Shown here: positions 7,174 through 12,672 of the stretch, piece by piece
Position numbering within the stretch: the stretch's first letter is position 1
Layout of the letters: each line of letters begins with the position of its first letter
Origin: Pseudomonadales bacterium
GTDB lineage: Bacteria > Pseudomonadota > Gammaproteobacteria > Pseudomonadales > IMCC2047
Assembly: GCA_021736745.1 (NCBI GenBank)
Contig: JAIPFG010000059.1
Span: 1-12,672, forward strand
Direction: 5' to 3'
DNA: 12,672 bases
Notes under the pieces: generated by a model
The model's input: the letters and a program-made list of their open reading frames with translations, nothing else
Databases searched by the model: none
What the model was told of the DNA's origin: nothing
Position numbers and translations under genes: made by a program

Positions 7174-8031
7174 ATGACAGAGACGATGGTGCCATCCGAG
7201 ACGACCGTTGTGGACAGTGAAAGTTTGTCTGCGGCGTCCTCAGCATCCTCGCCGGGCCAGCAGGAAATGCCCTTCGCCATCGTCGATGGCAAGCCCTATA
7301 CCCAAATCCCTCAGGATTTATACATTCCGCCGGATGCACTGGAAGTGATTTTAGAGGCTTTTGAGGGACCGCTGGATTTATTGTTGTATCTGATTAAACG
7401 ACAGAATCTGGATATTTTGAATATCAATGTATCGAAGATCACCGAACAGTACATGCAGTATGTCGAGTTGATGAAATCGATGCAGCTGGAGTTAGCGGCT
7501 GAGTACTTAGTGATGGCGGCCATGTTGGCAGAAATAAAATCAAGGACTCTATTACCCCGGCACGCCATTCTGGAGGAAGATGAGGGCGATCCCCGGGCGG
7601 AATTGATCCGCCGGCTACAGGAGTACGAGCGTTATAAGCAAGCGGCCGAAGATATTGATGAATTGCCTCGTATTGAGCGGGATTTGTTTGTGGCCAGTGC
7701 GGAGACGCCGGTATTTGAAAGCGCTAAGCCATTACCGGATGTGACTCTGAAGGAGTTGCTGTTAAGTTTGACCTTGGTGCTAAAGCGTGCGGAAATGTTT
7801 GAAAGCCACTCCATACAGATGGAAAAACTCTCCACCAGGGAGCGGATGTCACACATTCTTTCCCGGTTACAGGGGCATCAGTTTGTGCCTTTTATCAGTC
7901 TTTTCACCGTAGAAGAAGGCAAGCGTGGCGTGGTAGTCACTTTTTTGGCAATGATGGAATTGATTAAAGAGTCTTTGATTGATATCGTCCAGAACGAAAT
8001 GTTTGGGCCGATCCATATTAAAGCGCGCTAG
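7174..8031 (+). CDS. scpA: Segregation and condensation protein A (ScpA)
   Basis: Kleisin subunit that links SMC heads and binds ScpB in the bacterial condensin used for chromosome compaction and segregation. The 285-residue protein has a low-complexity Ser/Ala-rich N-terminus (about 1-35), a linker, and then the ScpA domain from about residue 57: FEGPLDLLLYLIKRQNLDIL at 63-82, ITEQYMQYVE, and AAEYLVMAAMLAEIKSRTLL. The C-terminal winged helix includes HQFVPFISLFTVEEGKRGVV and VTFLAMMELIKE. The long N-terminus is usual for pseudomonad-type ScpA. The ATG at 7174 is 15 nt after the trpS stop. Unlike many genomes, the gap to scpB is 169 nt instead of an overlap. The SMC partner is not in the window; organisms of this type may carry MukBEF as well or instead, which cannot be judged here. 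Confidence 0.95.
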   Translation: MTETMVPSETTVVDSESLSAASSASSPGQQEMPFAIVDGKPYTQIPQDLYIPPDALEVILEAFEGPLDLLLYLIKRQNLDILNINVSKITEQYMQYVELMKSMQLELAAEYLVMAAMLAEIKSRTLLPRHAILEEDEGDPRAELIRRLQEYERYKQAAEDIDELPRIERDLFVASAETPVFESAKPLPDVTLKELLLSLTLVLKRAEMFESHSIQMEKLSTRERMSHILSRLQGHQFVPFISLFTVEEGKRGVVVTFLAMMELIKESLIDIVQNEMFGPIHIKAR

Positions 8032-8042
8032 GGGTCGGTTCG

Positions 8043-8183
8043 ATGGCGACCCATTGGGCTCCCTTTCCCAATCAGCTGCATTATCCTTCGCTTAGGGAAT
8101 GGTTACAAAGTGCTTATTCTGCCTCGTCGAGGAGAACAATGAATGCCGGCAGAGCATTCTGGGTAATTGGAATTGCCTCTTAG
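8043..8183 (+). CDS. Possible small ORF between scpA and scpB (46 aa)
   Basis: An ATG at 8043 opens 46 codons ending in TAG at 8181-8183, starting MATHWAPFPNQLHYPSLREW and ending AFWVIGIAS. AGGGG (8030-8034), overlapping the scpA stop, lies 8 nt before the ATG, a better ribosome binding site than that of scpB. The ORF fills most of the 169-nt gap. The peptide is rich in Trp and aromatic residues, has no signal peptide or clear membrane segment, and resembles nothing I recognise. It could be a genuine small protein, a coupling peptide that delivers ribosomes to scpB (ATG 17 nt after the stop), or chance. Two hairpins lie inside it. Existence as a gene is uncertain. Confidence 0.25.
   Translation: MATHWAPFPNQLHYPSLREWLQSAYSASSRRTMNAGRAFWVIGIAS
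8053..8072 (+). repeat. Small perfect hairpin in the scpA-scpB gap
   Basis: ATTGGG (8053-8058) and CCCAAT (8067-8072) form a perfect 6-bp stem around an 8-nt pyrimidine-rich loop. No U-run follows, so an intrinsic terminator is unlikely, which fits continuation of transcription into scpB. Possible roles are mRNA stability or a processing site. Confidence 0.35.
8141..8159 (+). repeat. Second small perfect hairpin in the scpA-scpB gap
   Basis: GAATGC (8141-8146) and GCATTC (8154-8159) form a perfect 6-bp stem with a 7-nt loop, 41 nt before the scpB start. No T-run follows. It may affect translation or decay of the scpB part of the transcript. Structure is seen, function is inferred. Confidence 0.35.
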
Positions 8184-8200
8184 TATGAGAATCATCGGTT

Positions 8201-8881
8201 ATGAGTGAGCAGGTACAGTTAAAACGCATTATTGAAGGAGCACTCCTGGCGGCGGGTGAACCCTTGTCGGTAGAACGCTTGGGACTTTTGTTCGCGGAAA
8301 ATGAAAGGCCACCACACCCGGAGATTCGTTCCGCCTTAAAGGAAATGATGGAAGATTATCAGGGCAGAGGATTTGAACTAAAAGAAGTGGCCAATGGCTG
8401 GCGGTTTCAGGTATGTCAGGATCTTGGGGTATGGGTGAGCCGTCTTTGGGAAGAAAAACCGGCGCGTTATTCCCGGGCACTTCTGGAAACCTTGGCGTTG
8501 ATCGCTTATCGTCAACCCGTCACACGAGGTGAAATTGAAGAGGTCAGGGGGGTGAGTGTCAGTTCCAATATCATCCGAACCCTGCTGGAACGGGAGTGGG
8601 TAAGGGTGGTTGGACATCGTGATGTGCCTGGGCGGCCAGCTATGTATGCGACTACGAAGATATTTTTAGATTATTTTAATTTGAAGACCCTGTCCGAACT
8701 GCCTTCGCTCGCGGAGATTCGGGATTTAGATAAGATTAATGCGGAATTGAATTTTGCAGAGATAACACTTAATGAGGCCGAGCCGGAGCCATCGTCGGAA
8801 AACACATTGGAACGAGATGAAGCCTATGAGGTTGTCGAGGATGCCGATGACGATCTGGCGCCGCAGGTAGCACTGGATTGA
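8201..8881 (+). CDS. scpB: Segregation and condensation protein B (ScpB)
   Basis: Tandem winged-helix (kite) subunit that dimerises and binds the ScpA linker in the SMC condensin. The 226-residue product contains both winged helices. The first is at about 4-85 (LKRIIEGALLAAGEPLSVER, NGWRFQ). The second is at about 88-160, with the strongly conserved RYSRALLETLALIAYRQPVT, then RGEIEEVRGVSVSSN and GRPAMYATTKIFLDYFNL, and ends with TLSELPSL. Residues from about 190 form an acidic tail rich in Glu and Asp, typical of proteobacterial ScpB. The ATG at 8201 has a poor Shine-Dalgarno sequence, so translation may depend on ribosomes arriving from upstream. No longer in-frame start is evident. rluB follows after 103 nt. 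Confidence 0.95.
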   Translation: MSEQVQLKRIIEGALLAAGEPLSVERLGLLFAENERPPHPEIRSALKEMMEDYQGRGFELKEVANGWRFQVCQDLGVWVSRLWEEKPARYSRALLETLALIAYRQPVTRGEIEEVRGVSVSSNIIRTLLEREWVRVVGHRDVPGRPAMYATTKIFLDYFNLKTLSELPSLAEIRDLDKINAELNFAEITLNEAEPEPSSENTLERDEAYEVVEDADDDLAPQVALD

Positions 8882-8984
8882 GCCTGTGCACTTGTTTGGT
8901 CGTGGCATATTGAATCTTGCCTCGTCGATTGAAGTAACCCAAACTAAAACCACATTACTCCCCCAACGAGATTAGAGAAAATTC

Positions 8985-9803
8985 ATGACGCAAGGTGAAA
9001 AGTTACAAAAAGTGTTGGCGCGGGCAGGGCTTGGGTCACGTCGTGAAATCGAAGGTTGGATAGCCGCAGGCCGAATACGTGTTGCCGGTCAAGTGGCGAA
9101 GCTGGGTGACCGGGTGAGTGGTGAAGAAAAAATAGTTCTGGATGGCCGTACTCTCAAATTAAAAATAGAGGAGGAACCGGTCACAAAGATTTTACTCTAT
9201 AACAAGCCCGAAGGTGAGATCTGTTCAGCCAAGGATCCGGAAGGACGCCCGAGTGTGTTTAACCGACTGCCGAAGTTGCAGAGTGGTCGATGGATCGCCG
9301 TAGGGCGCTTGGATTTTAATACCTCAGGACTGCTACTCTTCACGACTGACGGCGATCTGGCCAATAAATTAATGCACCCTTCATCGCAAATTGACCGGGA
9401 ATATTTGGTGCGTGTGCTGGGTAATGTTACGGAAGAAATGAAGCAACGGCTGTTGACGGGTGTTGAACTGGAAGACGGCGAGGCGAATTTTACCGATATT
9501 GTCGAGAGTCGAGGGGAAGGAGCAAATCGTTGGTATTATGTCTGTCTGATGGAAGGACGAAACCGAGAGGTACGTCGTTTGTGGGAGTCAGAGGGCATAA
9601 AAGTGAACCGGCTCAAACGTGTGCGCTTTGGCCCGGTTTTTATGCCATCCCGCTTAAAGGTTGGGCAGTGGGAGTATTTGGAGCAAAAAGATGTTGATGT
9701 GCTTTACGATTTGGTAGGTTTACCCAGACGTAAGGTTTCCCTGCCGTCACAGCAACAAAAAGCGGATCAGGAACGGCAGAAGCGGCGTAAACCGAGGCGC
9801 TAA
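8985..9803 (+). CDS. rluB: 23S rRNA pseudouridine(2605) synthase RluB
   Basis: RsuA-family pseudouridine synthase. The E. coli RluB makes pseudouridine 2605 in 23S rRNA helix 89-93 region before ribosome assembly is complete. The 272-residue protein has an N-terminal S4 RNA-binding domain (EKLQKVLARAGLGSRREIEG, about 5-60) and the catalytic domain with GRLDFNTSGLLLFTTDGDLA. The catalytic Asp is Asp110. Later come QIDREYLVRV and LMEGRNREVRRLWESEGI. The last 20 residues form a Lys/Arg/Gln-rich tail, likely for RNA contact, as in many RluB proteins. The position directly after scpA-scpB is a conserved gammaproteobacterial and broader arrangement and supports RluB over RsuA, RluE or RluF. The ATG at 8985 follows an A/G-rich AGAGAA ribosome binding site. 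Confidence 0.94.
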   Translation: MTQGEKLQKVLARAGLGSRREIEGWIAAGRIRVAGQVAKLGDRVSGEEKIVLDGRTLKLKIEEEPVTKILLYNKPEGEICSAKDPEGRPSVFNRLPKLQSGRWIAVGRLDFNTSGLLLFTTDGDLANKLMHPSSQIDREYLVRVLGNVTEEMKQRLLTGVELEDGEANFTDIVESRGEGANRWYYVCLMEGRNREVRRLWESEGIKVNRLKRVRFGPVFMPSRLKVGQWEYLEQKDVDVLYDLVGLPRRKVSLPSQQQKADQERQKRRKPRR

Positions 9804-9855
9804 TGCCGGTTTTATATCATTGAATAATAATGGCTGAGGTAACAGGAGAATAATT

Positions 9856-10362
9856 ATGGCAACAGTGACTTTTAAAGGTACAGAGATAAATACCTATGGC
9901 GACCTGCCACAGGCGGGATCCATCGCACCTGACTTTGAGTTGGTGGCGAGTAATTTGGAGGATTGTCATTTGGCGGATTTCCCCGGGGTGCGCTTAATCA
10001 ACATAGTCCCAAGCCTCGATACGCCGGTGTGTGCCTCTTCTACCCGTGAATTCCATCGCTTGGCATCAAGTATTGAAAACGCTAAGGTGTTGGTGGTTTC
10101 AATGGATCTGCCTTTCGCTCAGGGACGCTTTTGTACCACTGAAGGGTTGCCTGATGTGGCGGCACTTTCAATGTTGCGCACGCGTAAATTCGCCAAAGAT
10201 TATGGGGTGTTGCTCACGGACGGCCCCTTGCGTGGGTTGTGCGCACGTGCCGTAGTGGTGATCGATTCCTCGGGTAAAGTGGTTTACTCCGAATTGGTGC
10301 CTGACATCACTCAAGAGCCAAATTATGAGGCTGCCATTGCGGCGGTGAAGGCGGCCAGTTAG
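9856..10362 (+). CDS. tpx: Thiol peroxidase Tpx (atypical 2-Cys peroxiredoxin)
   Basis: Reduces hydrogen peroxide and preferentially alkyl hydroperoxides, and is recycled by thioredoxin. The 168 residues match E. coli Tpx (168). The active site is PSLDTPVCASS, with peroxidatic Cys59 and Thr56. The resolving Cys93 lies in QGRFC, giving the Tpx-type intramolecular disulfide. APDFELV at 24-30 is the usual peroxiredoxin strand. It differs from common Tpx in two further cysteines, Cys37 (EDCHLADF) and Cys129 (RGLCARAVVVID). AGGAG (9844-9848) precedes the ATG at 9856 by 7 nt. It is 52 nt after rluB, and the next gene starts 6 nt after its stop, suggesting translational coupling. Confidence 0.95.
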   Translation: MATVTFKGTEINTYGDLPQAGSIAPDFELVASNLEDCHLADFPGVRLINIVPSLDTPVCASSTREFHRLASSIENAKVLVVSMDLPFAQGRFCTTEGLPDVAALSMLRTRKFAKDYGVLLTDGPLRGLCARAVVVIDSSGKVVYSELVPDITQEPNYEAAIAAVKAAS

Positions 10363-10368
10363 TTGAAG

Positions 10369-10836
10369 ATGTCAAAGGCAGCGGATTTGTTAAGCTCCGG
10401 TCAGTCTAAAGAAGGCGATGGAGAAGTATTTATTACACGCCGATTGGTACGCTTCGGTGATGTGGATCCGGCAGGTATCGCTTACTATCCGCGCATTAAT
10501 AATTTTATTCATGAAGCCTTTGAAAACCTTTGGGAAGAATACATCGGCGAACGCTATTACCTGTTAATACAGGAAAAGCGTATCGCCTTCCCTATGGTGC
10601 ATACCGAAATTGATTTTAAAGCGCCGCTACGATTTGGTGATCGTCCGGTGATCAAGGTGACTTGCTTCCATATAGGTCGTAGCTCGCTGGGTATACGCTA
10701 TATCTTTGATGTCAATGGGACTGTTTGCGTCGATGCAAAAACCAAGACCACCTGTATTGATGCGGATAAACTAAAAAGTCAGCCGATACCGAATGAATAT
10801 CGTAAAGCATTGGAGCGTATCTTTAGGCCATTATGA
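10369..10836 (+). CDS. 4HBT-type acyl-CoA thioesterase (hot-dog fold)
   Basis: Probable acyl-CoA or aryl-CoA thioesterase of the 4-hydroxybenzoyl-CoA thioesterase family, cytoplasmic. The 155-residue protein carries RFGDVDPAGIAYYPR at 28-42. It matches the active-site segment of Pseudomonas 4HBT (GDCDPAGI), whose second Asp is catalytic, so Asp33 is the expected catalytic residue. FKAPLRFGDRPVIKV and SSLGIRYIFD are hot-dog sheet strands, and CVDAKTKTTCID ends the core. The first 20 residues are not conserved. The ATG at 10369 lies 6 nt after the tpx stop with no Shine-Dalgarno of its own, so reinitiation from tpx is likely; a TTG at 10363 is possible. The substrate is unknown. A MaoC-like gene follows, which suggests fatty or aromatic acyl-CoA metabolism. 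Confidence 0.88.
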   Translation: MSKAADLLSSGQSKEGDGEVFITRRLVRFGDVDPAGIAYYPRINNFIHEAFENLWEEYIGERYYLLIQEKRIAFPMVHTEIDFKAPLRFGDRPVIKVTCFHIGRSSLGIRYIFDVNGTVCVDAKTKTTCIDADKLKSQPIPNEYRKALERIFRPL

Positions 10837-10895
10837 GTCAGATAGATTTAACCTGTTAACGGTTTAGGCTAAGCGATCCAAATTTTGGGGAAATA

Positions 10896-11366
10896 ATGGA
10901 AAAAATGACATCACCTTTTTTAGCCCATCAGTGGCTCGAGGATTTTTCCGTGGGTGACCGGTTTGACTATGGTCACTGGGAAATGAAAATTGAAGAAATG
11001 CTGGCCTTTGCCCGCCTTTACGACCCTGAGCCATTCCATCTAGATGAAACGAAAGCGAAGGCGTTAGGTTGGGATGGAATCATCGCCTCGGGGCCGCAAA
11101 TTTCTGCCATCTGGCGTCGAATGAGTAAGGATGCTTTTCCAAATGCTCAGATTATTGTTTCCCCCGGCTGGGATAACATTCGCTGGTTTAAGCCGGTCTA
11201 TGCGGGTGATATTTTACGCGCAGAAACCGAGATCACTGAGGCCCGTCCGCTGCAAAGCAGAGTAAATGAGGGAATGATTAAGTTGAATAATCGCATCTTG
11301 CGTGGCGACGAGCTTGTCTCTCAGCTATCATCAACCTGGTTTATGCGCTGCCAACCGTTAGCCTAA
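10896..11366 (+). CDS. MaoC-like acyl dehydratase
   Basis: Hot-dog-fold protein of the MaoC/R-specific enoyl-CoA hydratase type, which adds water to or removes it from acyl-CoA thioesters. The 156 residues show an N-terminal strand (LEDFSVGDRFDYG), then the hydratase motif LYDPEPFHLDE at 41-51 with the catalytic pair Asp43 and His48. IIASGPQISAIWRRM, a WDNIRWFKPVYAGD segment and LRAETEITEARPLQSR follow. This matches the single-domain MaoC dehydratases of proteobacteria. GGGGA sits 4 nt before the ATG at 10896; an ATG at 10905 is the alternative. It is 59 nt after the thioesterase gene, with no terminator seen between them. Its stop codon interlocks with that of the convergent cyclase gene. 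Substrate and pathway are unknown. Confidence 0.9.
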   Translation: MEKMTSPFLAHQWLEDFSVGDRFDYGHWEMKIEEMLAFARLYDPEPFHLDETKAKALGWDGIIASGPQISAIWRRMSKDAFPNAQIIVSPGWDNIRWFKPVYAGDILRAETEITEARPLQSRVNEGMIKLNNRILRGDELVSQLSSTWFMRCQPLA

Positions 11367-12286
11367 ACGACGGAATGCCCTGAACAAACCTGATTTCGAC
11401 CTAGGCGCTTCGCTTTATAAAGCGCCTTATCCGCGCGCTCAATAATTGAATTAATACCGTCGTATTCTTGCCATGTTGCAAGACCAAGACTAATGGTTAT
11501 CGGGATAGGTTGACCTTTAAAAATGATGTTATCGGACTCAATTTGCCGACGAATTCTTTCCGCTACTTTTAGCGCTCCGTCCTGGTTGGTTTTGTGTAAT
11601 AGAATCACAAACTCTTCGCCGCCGTATCGAAATAATAAATCGGTTTTACGCATGCTGTTCTTAATATTAGCACAGGCAAGTCGGAGCACTTGATCGCCAC
11701 CCGGATGTCCGTACTGATCATTAATCCTCTTAAAGTGGTCAAAATCAAATAGGATAACAGATAGGGGTGTTTGGTCGCGTTGTGCTAAAGCGATTTCCCG
11801 GTCTAATGCGGCATCCAGCGCTTGTCGGTTTCCGCATTGAGTCAGGGCGTCTGTTGTTGAGGCGGTTATTGCTTGGTGATACTTCAATGCATTGCGCAAT
11901 GGATAACGTAAGCAGGGTATTAAGTTTTCCATGATACTCAACTCTTTAGGTTGATAACGATGGTTGCGAGTAAAAACCAGAACCCCGAGGTCTCCTTGAT
12001 CAGAATTTAGGTGGTAGCTGATTTTATGCTTCCCCTGGAGGGTGGAGGTGAAGTGAATGGCTGTCTCTTCATGGGTATAGGTCAGACCGTCGACAGGCAC
12101 CAGTGTGCGTATTCGATTGAGAAACAGATGGAGAATATCGTCTATTTCCAAAGAGGTTTGTAAATCGTTTGTCAGGTTCAACAACATCTCACGGTTTTTC
12201 ATTTGCTTTTCGGAAAATAGCGCACGAGCCGGCTCTAATCTTTGCATGAGATTAAAAACGTTGTCATTGTGTAACGTGCTGGTCAT
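11363..12286 (-). CDS. GGDEF-domain diguanylate cyclase with N-terminal GAF-like sensor
   Basis: Predicted enzyme making cyclic di-GMP from two GTP. The 307-residue protein has no membrane segment. Residues about 30-140 look like a small GAF-type sensor domain (DLQTSLEIDDILHLFLNRIR, VPVDGLTY). The GGDEF domain spans about 142-300 with DALTQCGNR, ILFDFDHFKRINDQYGHPGG (metal-ligand Asp181) and the active-site RYGGEEF at 220-226. The variant GGEEF is active in known cyclases. RKTD at 213-216 is an RxxD inhibitory site at the canonical five-residue spacing, so product feedback is expected. I chose the ATG at 12286: AGAAGGAAG lies just upstream. The frame is open to 12505, but that extension is unconserved, Cys/Phe-rich sequence covering promoter motifs. 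The sensed ligand is unknown. Confidence 0.92.
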   Translation of the reverse strand: MTSTLHNDNVFNLMQRLEPARALFSEKQMKNREMLLNLTNDLQTSLEIDDILHLFLNRIRTLVPVDGLTYTHEETAIHFTSTLQGKHKISYHLNSDQGDLGVLVFTRNHRYQPKELSIMENLIPCLRYPLRNALKYHQAITASTTDALTQCGNRQALDAALDREIALAQRDQTPLSVILFDFDHFKRINDQYGHPGGDQVLRLACANIKNSMRKTDLLFRYGGEEFVILLHKTNQDGALKVAERIRRQIESDNIIFKGQPIPITISLGLATWQEYDGINSIIERADKALYKAKRLGRNQVCSGHSVV

Positions 12287-12360
12287 ATTTGCTTCCTTCT
12301 CCAAACTTGTCAGGCCAATCGTTGCATTAAAGTAAACGCAAAAACGTATGTTATGGAGTA

Positions 12361-12378
12361 CTGCGAATTTCGTGCCAG
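12361..12378 (-). promoter_or_regulatory. Candidate sigma54 (RpoN) promoter for the diguanylate cyclase gene
   Basis: On the minus strand CTGGCACGAAATTCGCAG (12378-12361) matches the sigma54 consensus TGGCACG-N4-TTGCW. The -24 half TGGCACG is perfect, the -12 half is TCGCA with one mismatch, and the spacing between the invariant GG and GC is exactly 10 nt. Transcription would begin near 12351, leaving a leader of about 65 nt. The only upstream space for an enhancer-binding protein is the cyclase-yciK gap or the yciK gene itself. Sigma54 control would tie cyclic di-GMP synthesis to RpoN, as in flagellar or biofilm circuits. No binding site for a specific activator is recognised. Confidence 0.5.
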
Positions 12379-12401
12379 CTTTATTGGCTATAAAATTACA
12401 T

Positions 12402-12430
12402 ATAAAACAAAAGGATACGATGGAAGTCAA
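12402..12430 (-). promoter_or_regulatory. Weak sigma70-like promoter alternative for the cyclase gene
   Basis: On the minus strand TTGACT (12430-12425; 5 of 6 to the -35 consensus) is followed after 17 bp by TTTTAT (12407-12402; 4 of 6 to the -10). It lies upstream of the sigma54 candidate and could give basal expression. AT-rich sequence makes chance matches likely, so support is low. Confidence 0.25.
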
Positions 12431-12466
12431 TGTTTTGACGCAGGTTTTTGGTGGTGGGGGTAAGGT

Positions 12467-12524
12467 AAGGCCTAGTTGGACGACAAAATATAGTCGCCCT
12501 GCCAAAAGATGTCGTTGAGGCCTT
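12467..12524 (-). repeat. Nested inverted repeat after the yciK stop
   Basis: AAGGCCT at 12467-12473 and AGGCCTT at 12518-12524 form a perfect 7-bp outer stem. Inside it, GACGAC (12479-12484) pairs with GTCGCC (12493-12498) with one wobble, around an 8-nt AT-rich loop. In the minus direction the structure begins 11 nt after the yciK stop. There is no U-run after it, so a classical intrinsic terminator is not evident. It may stabilise the yciK mRNA 3' end or insulate the cyclase promoter. Confidence 0.4.
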
Positions 12525-12534
12525 GTTAAGGGGA

Positions 12535-12672
12535 TTATTGAGCCTTGAGAGACTGGCCTTGCACCCCTTGGCTATCGGGTCCCATCAGATATAAATAAAG
12601 ATTCATCATCTCTTCAGGGTGCGGGTCTTTTTTCACATCTTCGGCGGGATAGGCTTGCGCTCTCATACGTGT
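12535..12672 (-). CDS. YciK-like short-chain dehydrogenase (partial, C-terminus only)
   Basis: The minus strand is open from the right edge to a TAA at 12535-12537, giving 45 C-terminal residues: TRMRAQAYPAEDVKKDPHPE, then MMNLYLYLMGPDSQGVQGQS and LKAQ. A TxMRAxAYPxED segment followed by a helix ending YLMGPDS and GxSLxAQ is the end of YciK-type NAD(P)-dependent short-chain dehydrogenases. The Rossmann nucleotide-binding motif and the Tyr-x3-Lys active site lie outside the window. In pseudomonads yciK follows ubiG and mupP, so those may lie further right. Family assignment rests on the C-terminus only. Confidence 0.75.
   Translation of the reverse strand, partial: TRMRAQAYPAEDVKKDPHPEEMMNLYLYLMGPDSQGVQGQSLKAQ

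Noticed and set aside
8122..8132. CCTCGTCGAGG palindrome
   Set aside because: The loop would be only one to three bases and there is no U-run, so it is not a credible terminator or operator.
8120..8928. 11-bp TGCCTCGTCGA present before scpB (8120-8130) and before rluB (8918-8928)
   Set aside because: Several chance 11-bp matches are expected in 12.7 kb. Nothing else around the two copies agrees, and their positions relative to the starts differ.
12287..12505. 73-residue N-terminal extension of the diguanylate cyclase
   Set aside because: The frame is open by chance. The ATG at 12286 has a strong Shine-Dalgarno sequence, and the extension covers AT-rich sequence with promoter motifs.
1..12672. 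Search for mobile elements, CRISPR repeats, tRNAs and defence genes
   Set aside because: No transposase, integrase, spaced repeat array or tRNA-like cloverleaf was recognised by eye. All long ORFs on the coding strands belong to known housekeeping or metabolic families.

Overview
The window is chromosomal DNA of moderate GC from a gammaproteobacterium. The order rnm-yciO-trpS-scpA-scpB-rluB, the roughly 404-residue TrpS with a central insertion, and a YciK-type dehydrogenase next to a GGDEF gene all resemble Pseudomonadales/Cellvibrionales-type or other marine gammaproteobacteria. The genus cannot be fixed from sequence alone. I see no transposase, phage gene, tRNA, rRNA or CRISPR array.

Left block (1-4140, minus strand): a cobalamin operon, btuB > cobO > cobQ. 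cobQ runs off the left edge. A complete cobalamin riboswitch (about 3961-4120) lies between a recognisable promoter and btuB. Together these genes take up a corrinoid through the outer membrane, adenosylate it and amidate it, and B12 would shut the unit off. Other cobalamin genes probably continue beyond the left edge.

Central block (4274-9803, plus strand): rnm (PHP-type RNase AM), yciO, then trpS, scpA, scpB and rluB. trpS has its own sigma70-type promoter and a TTG start. The products act in RNA maturation, tRNA charging, chromosome segregation and 23S rRNA pseudouridylation. The scpA-scpB gap holds a possible 46-codon ORF with a good ribosome binding site and two small perfect hairpins.

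Right block (9856-11366, plus strand): tpx, a 4HBT-type acyl-CoA thioesterase whose start is 6 nt after the tpx stop, and a MaoC-type hot-dog protein. Converging on these, with interlocked stop codons, is a minus-strand GAF-like/GGDEF diguanylate cyclase gene. Its leader carries a good match to a sigma54 promoter. The window ends in the C-terminus of a YciK-like short-chain dehydrogenase on the minus strand.

Most of the window is conserved housekeeping sequence. I did not find a convincing new system. The points most worth checking are the switching region of the btuB leader, the sigma54 site before the cyclase, the scpA-scpB small ORF and the pair of hot-dog enzymes behind tpx.
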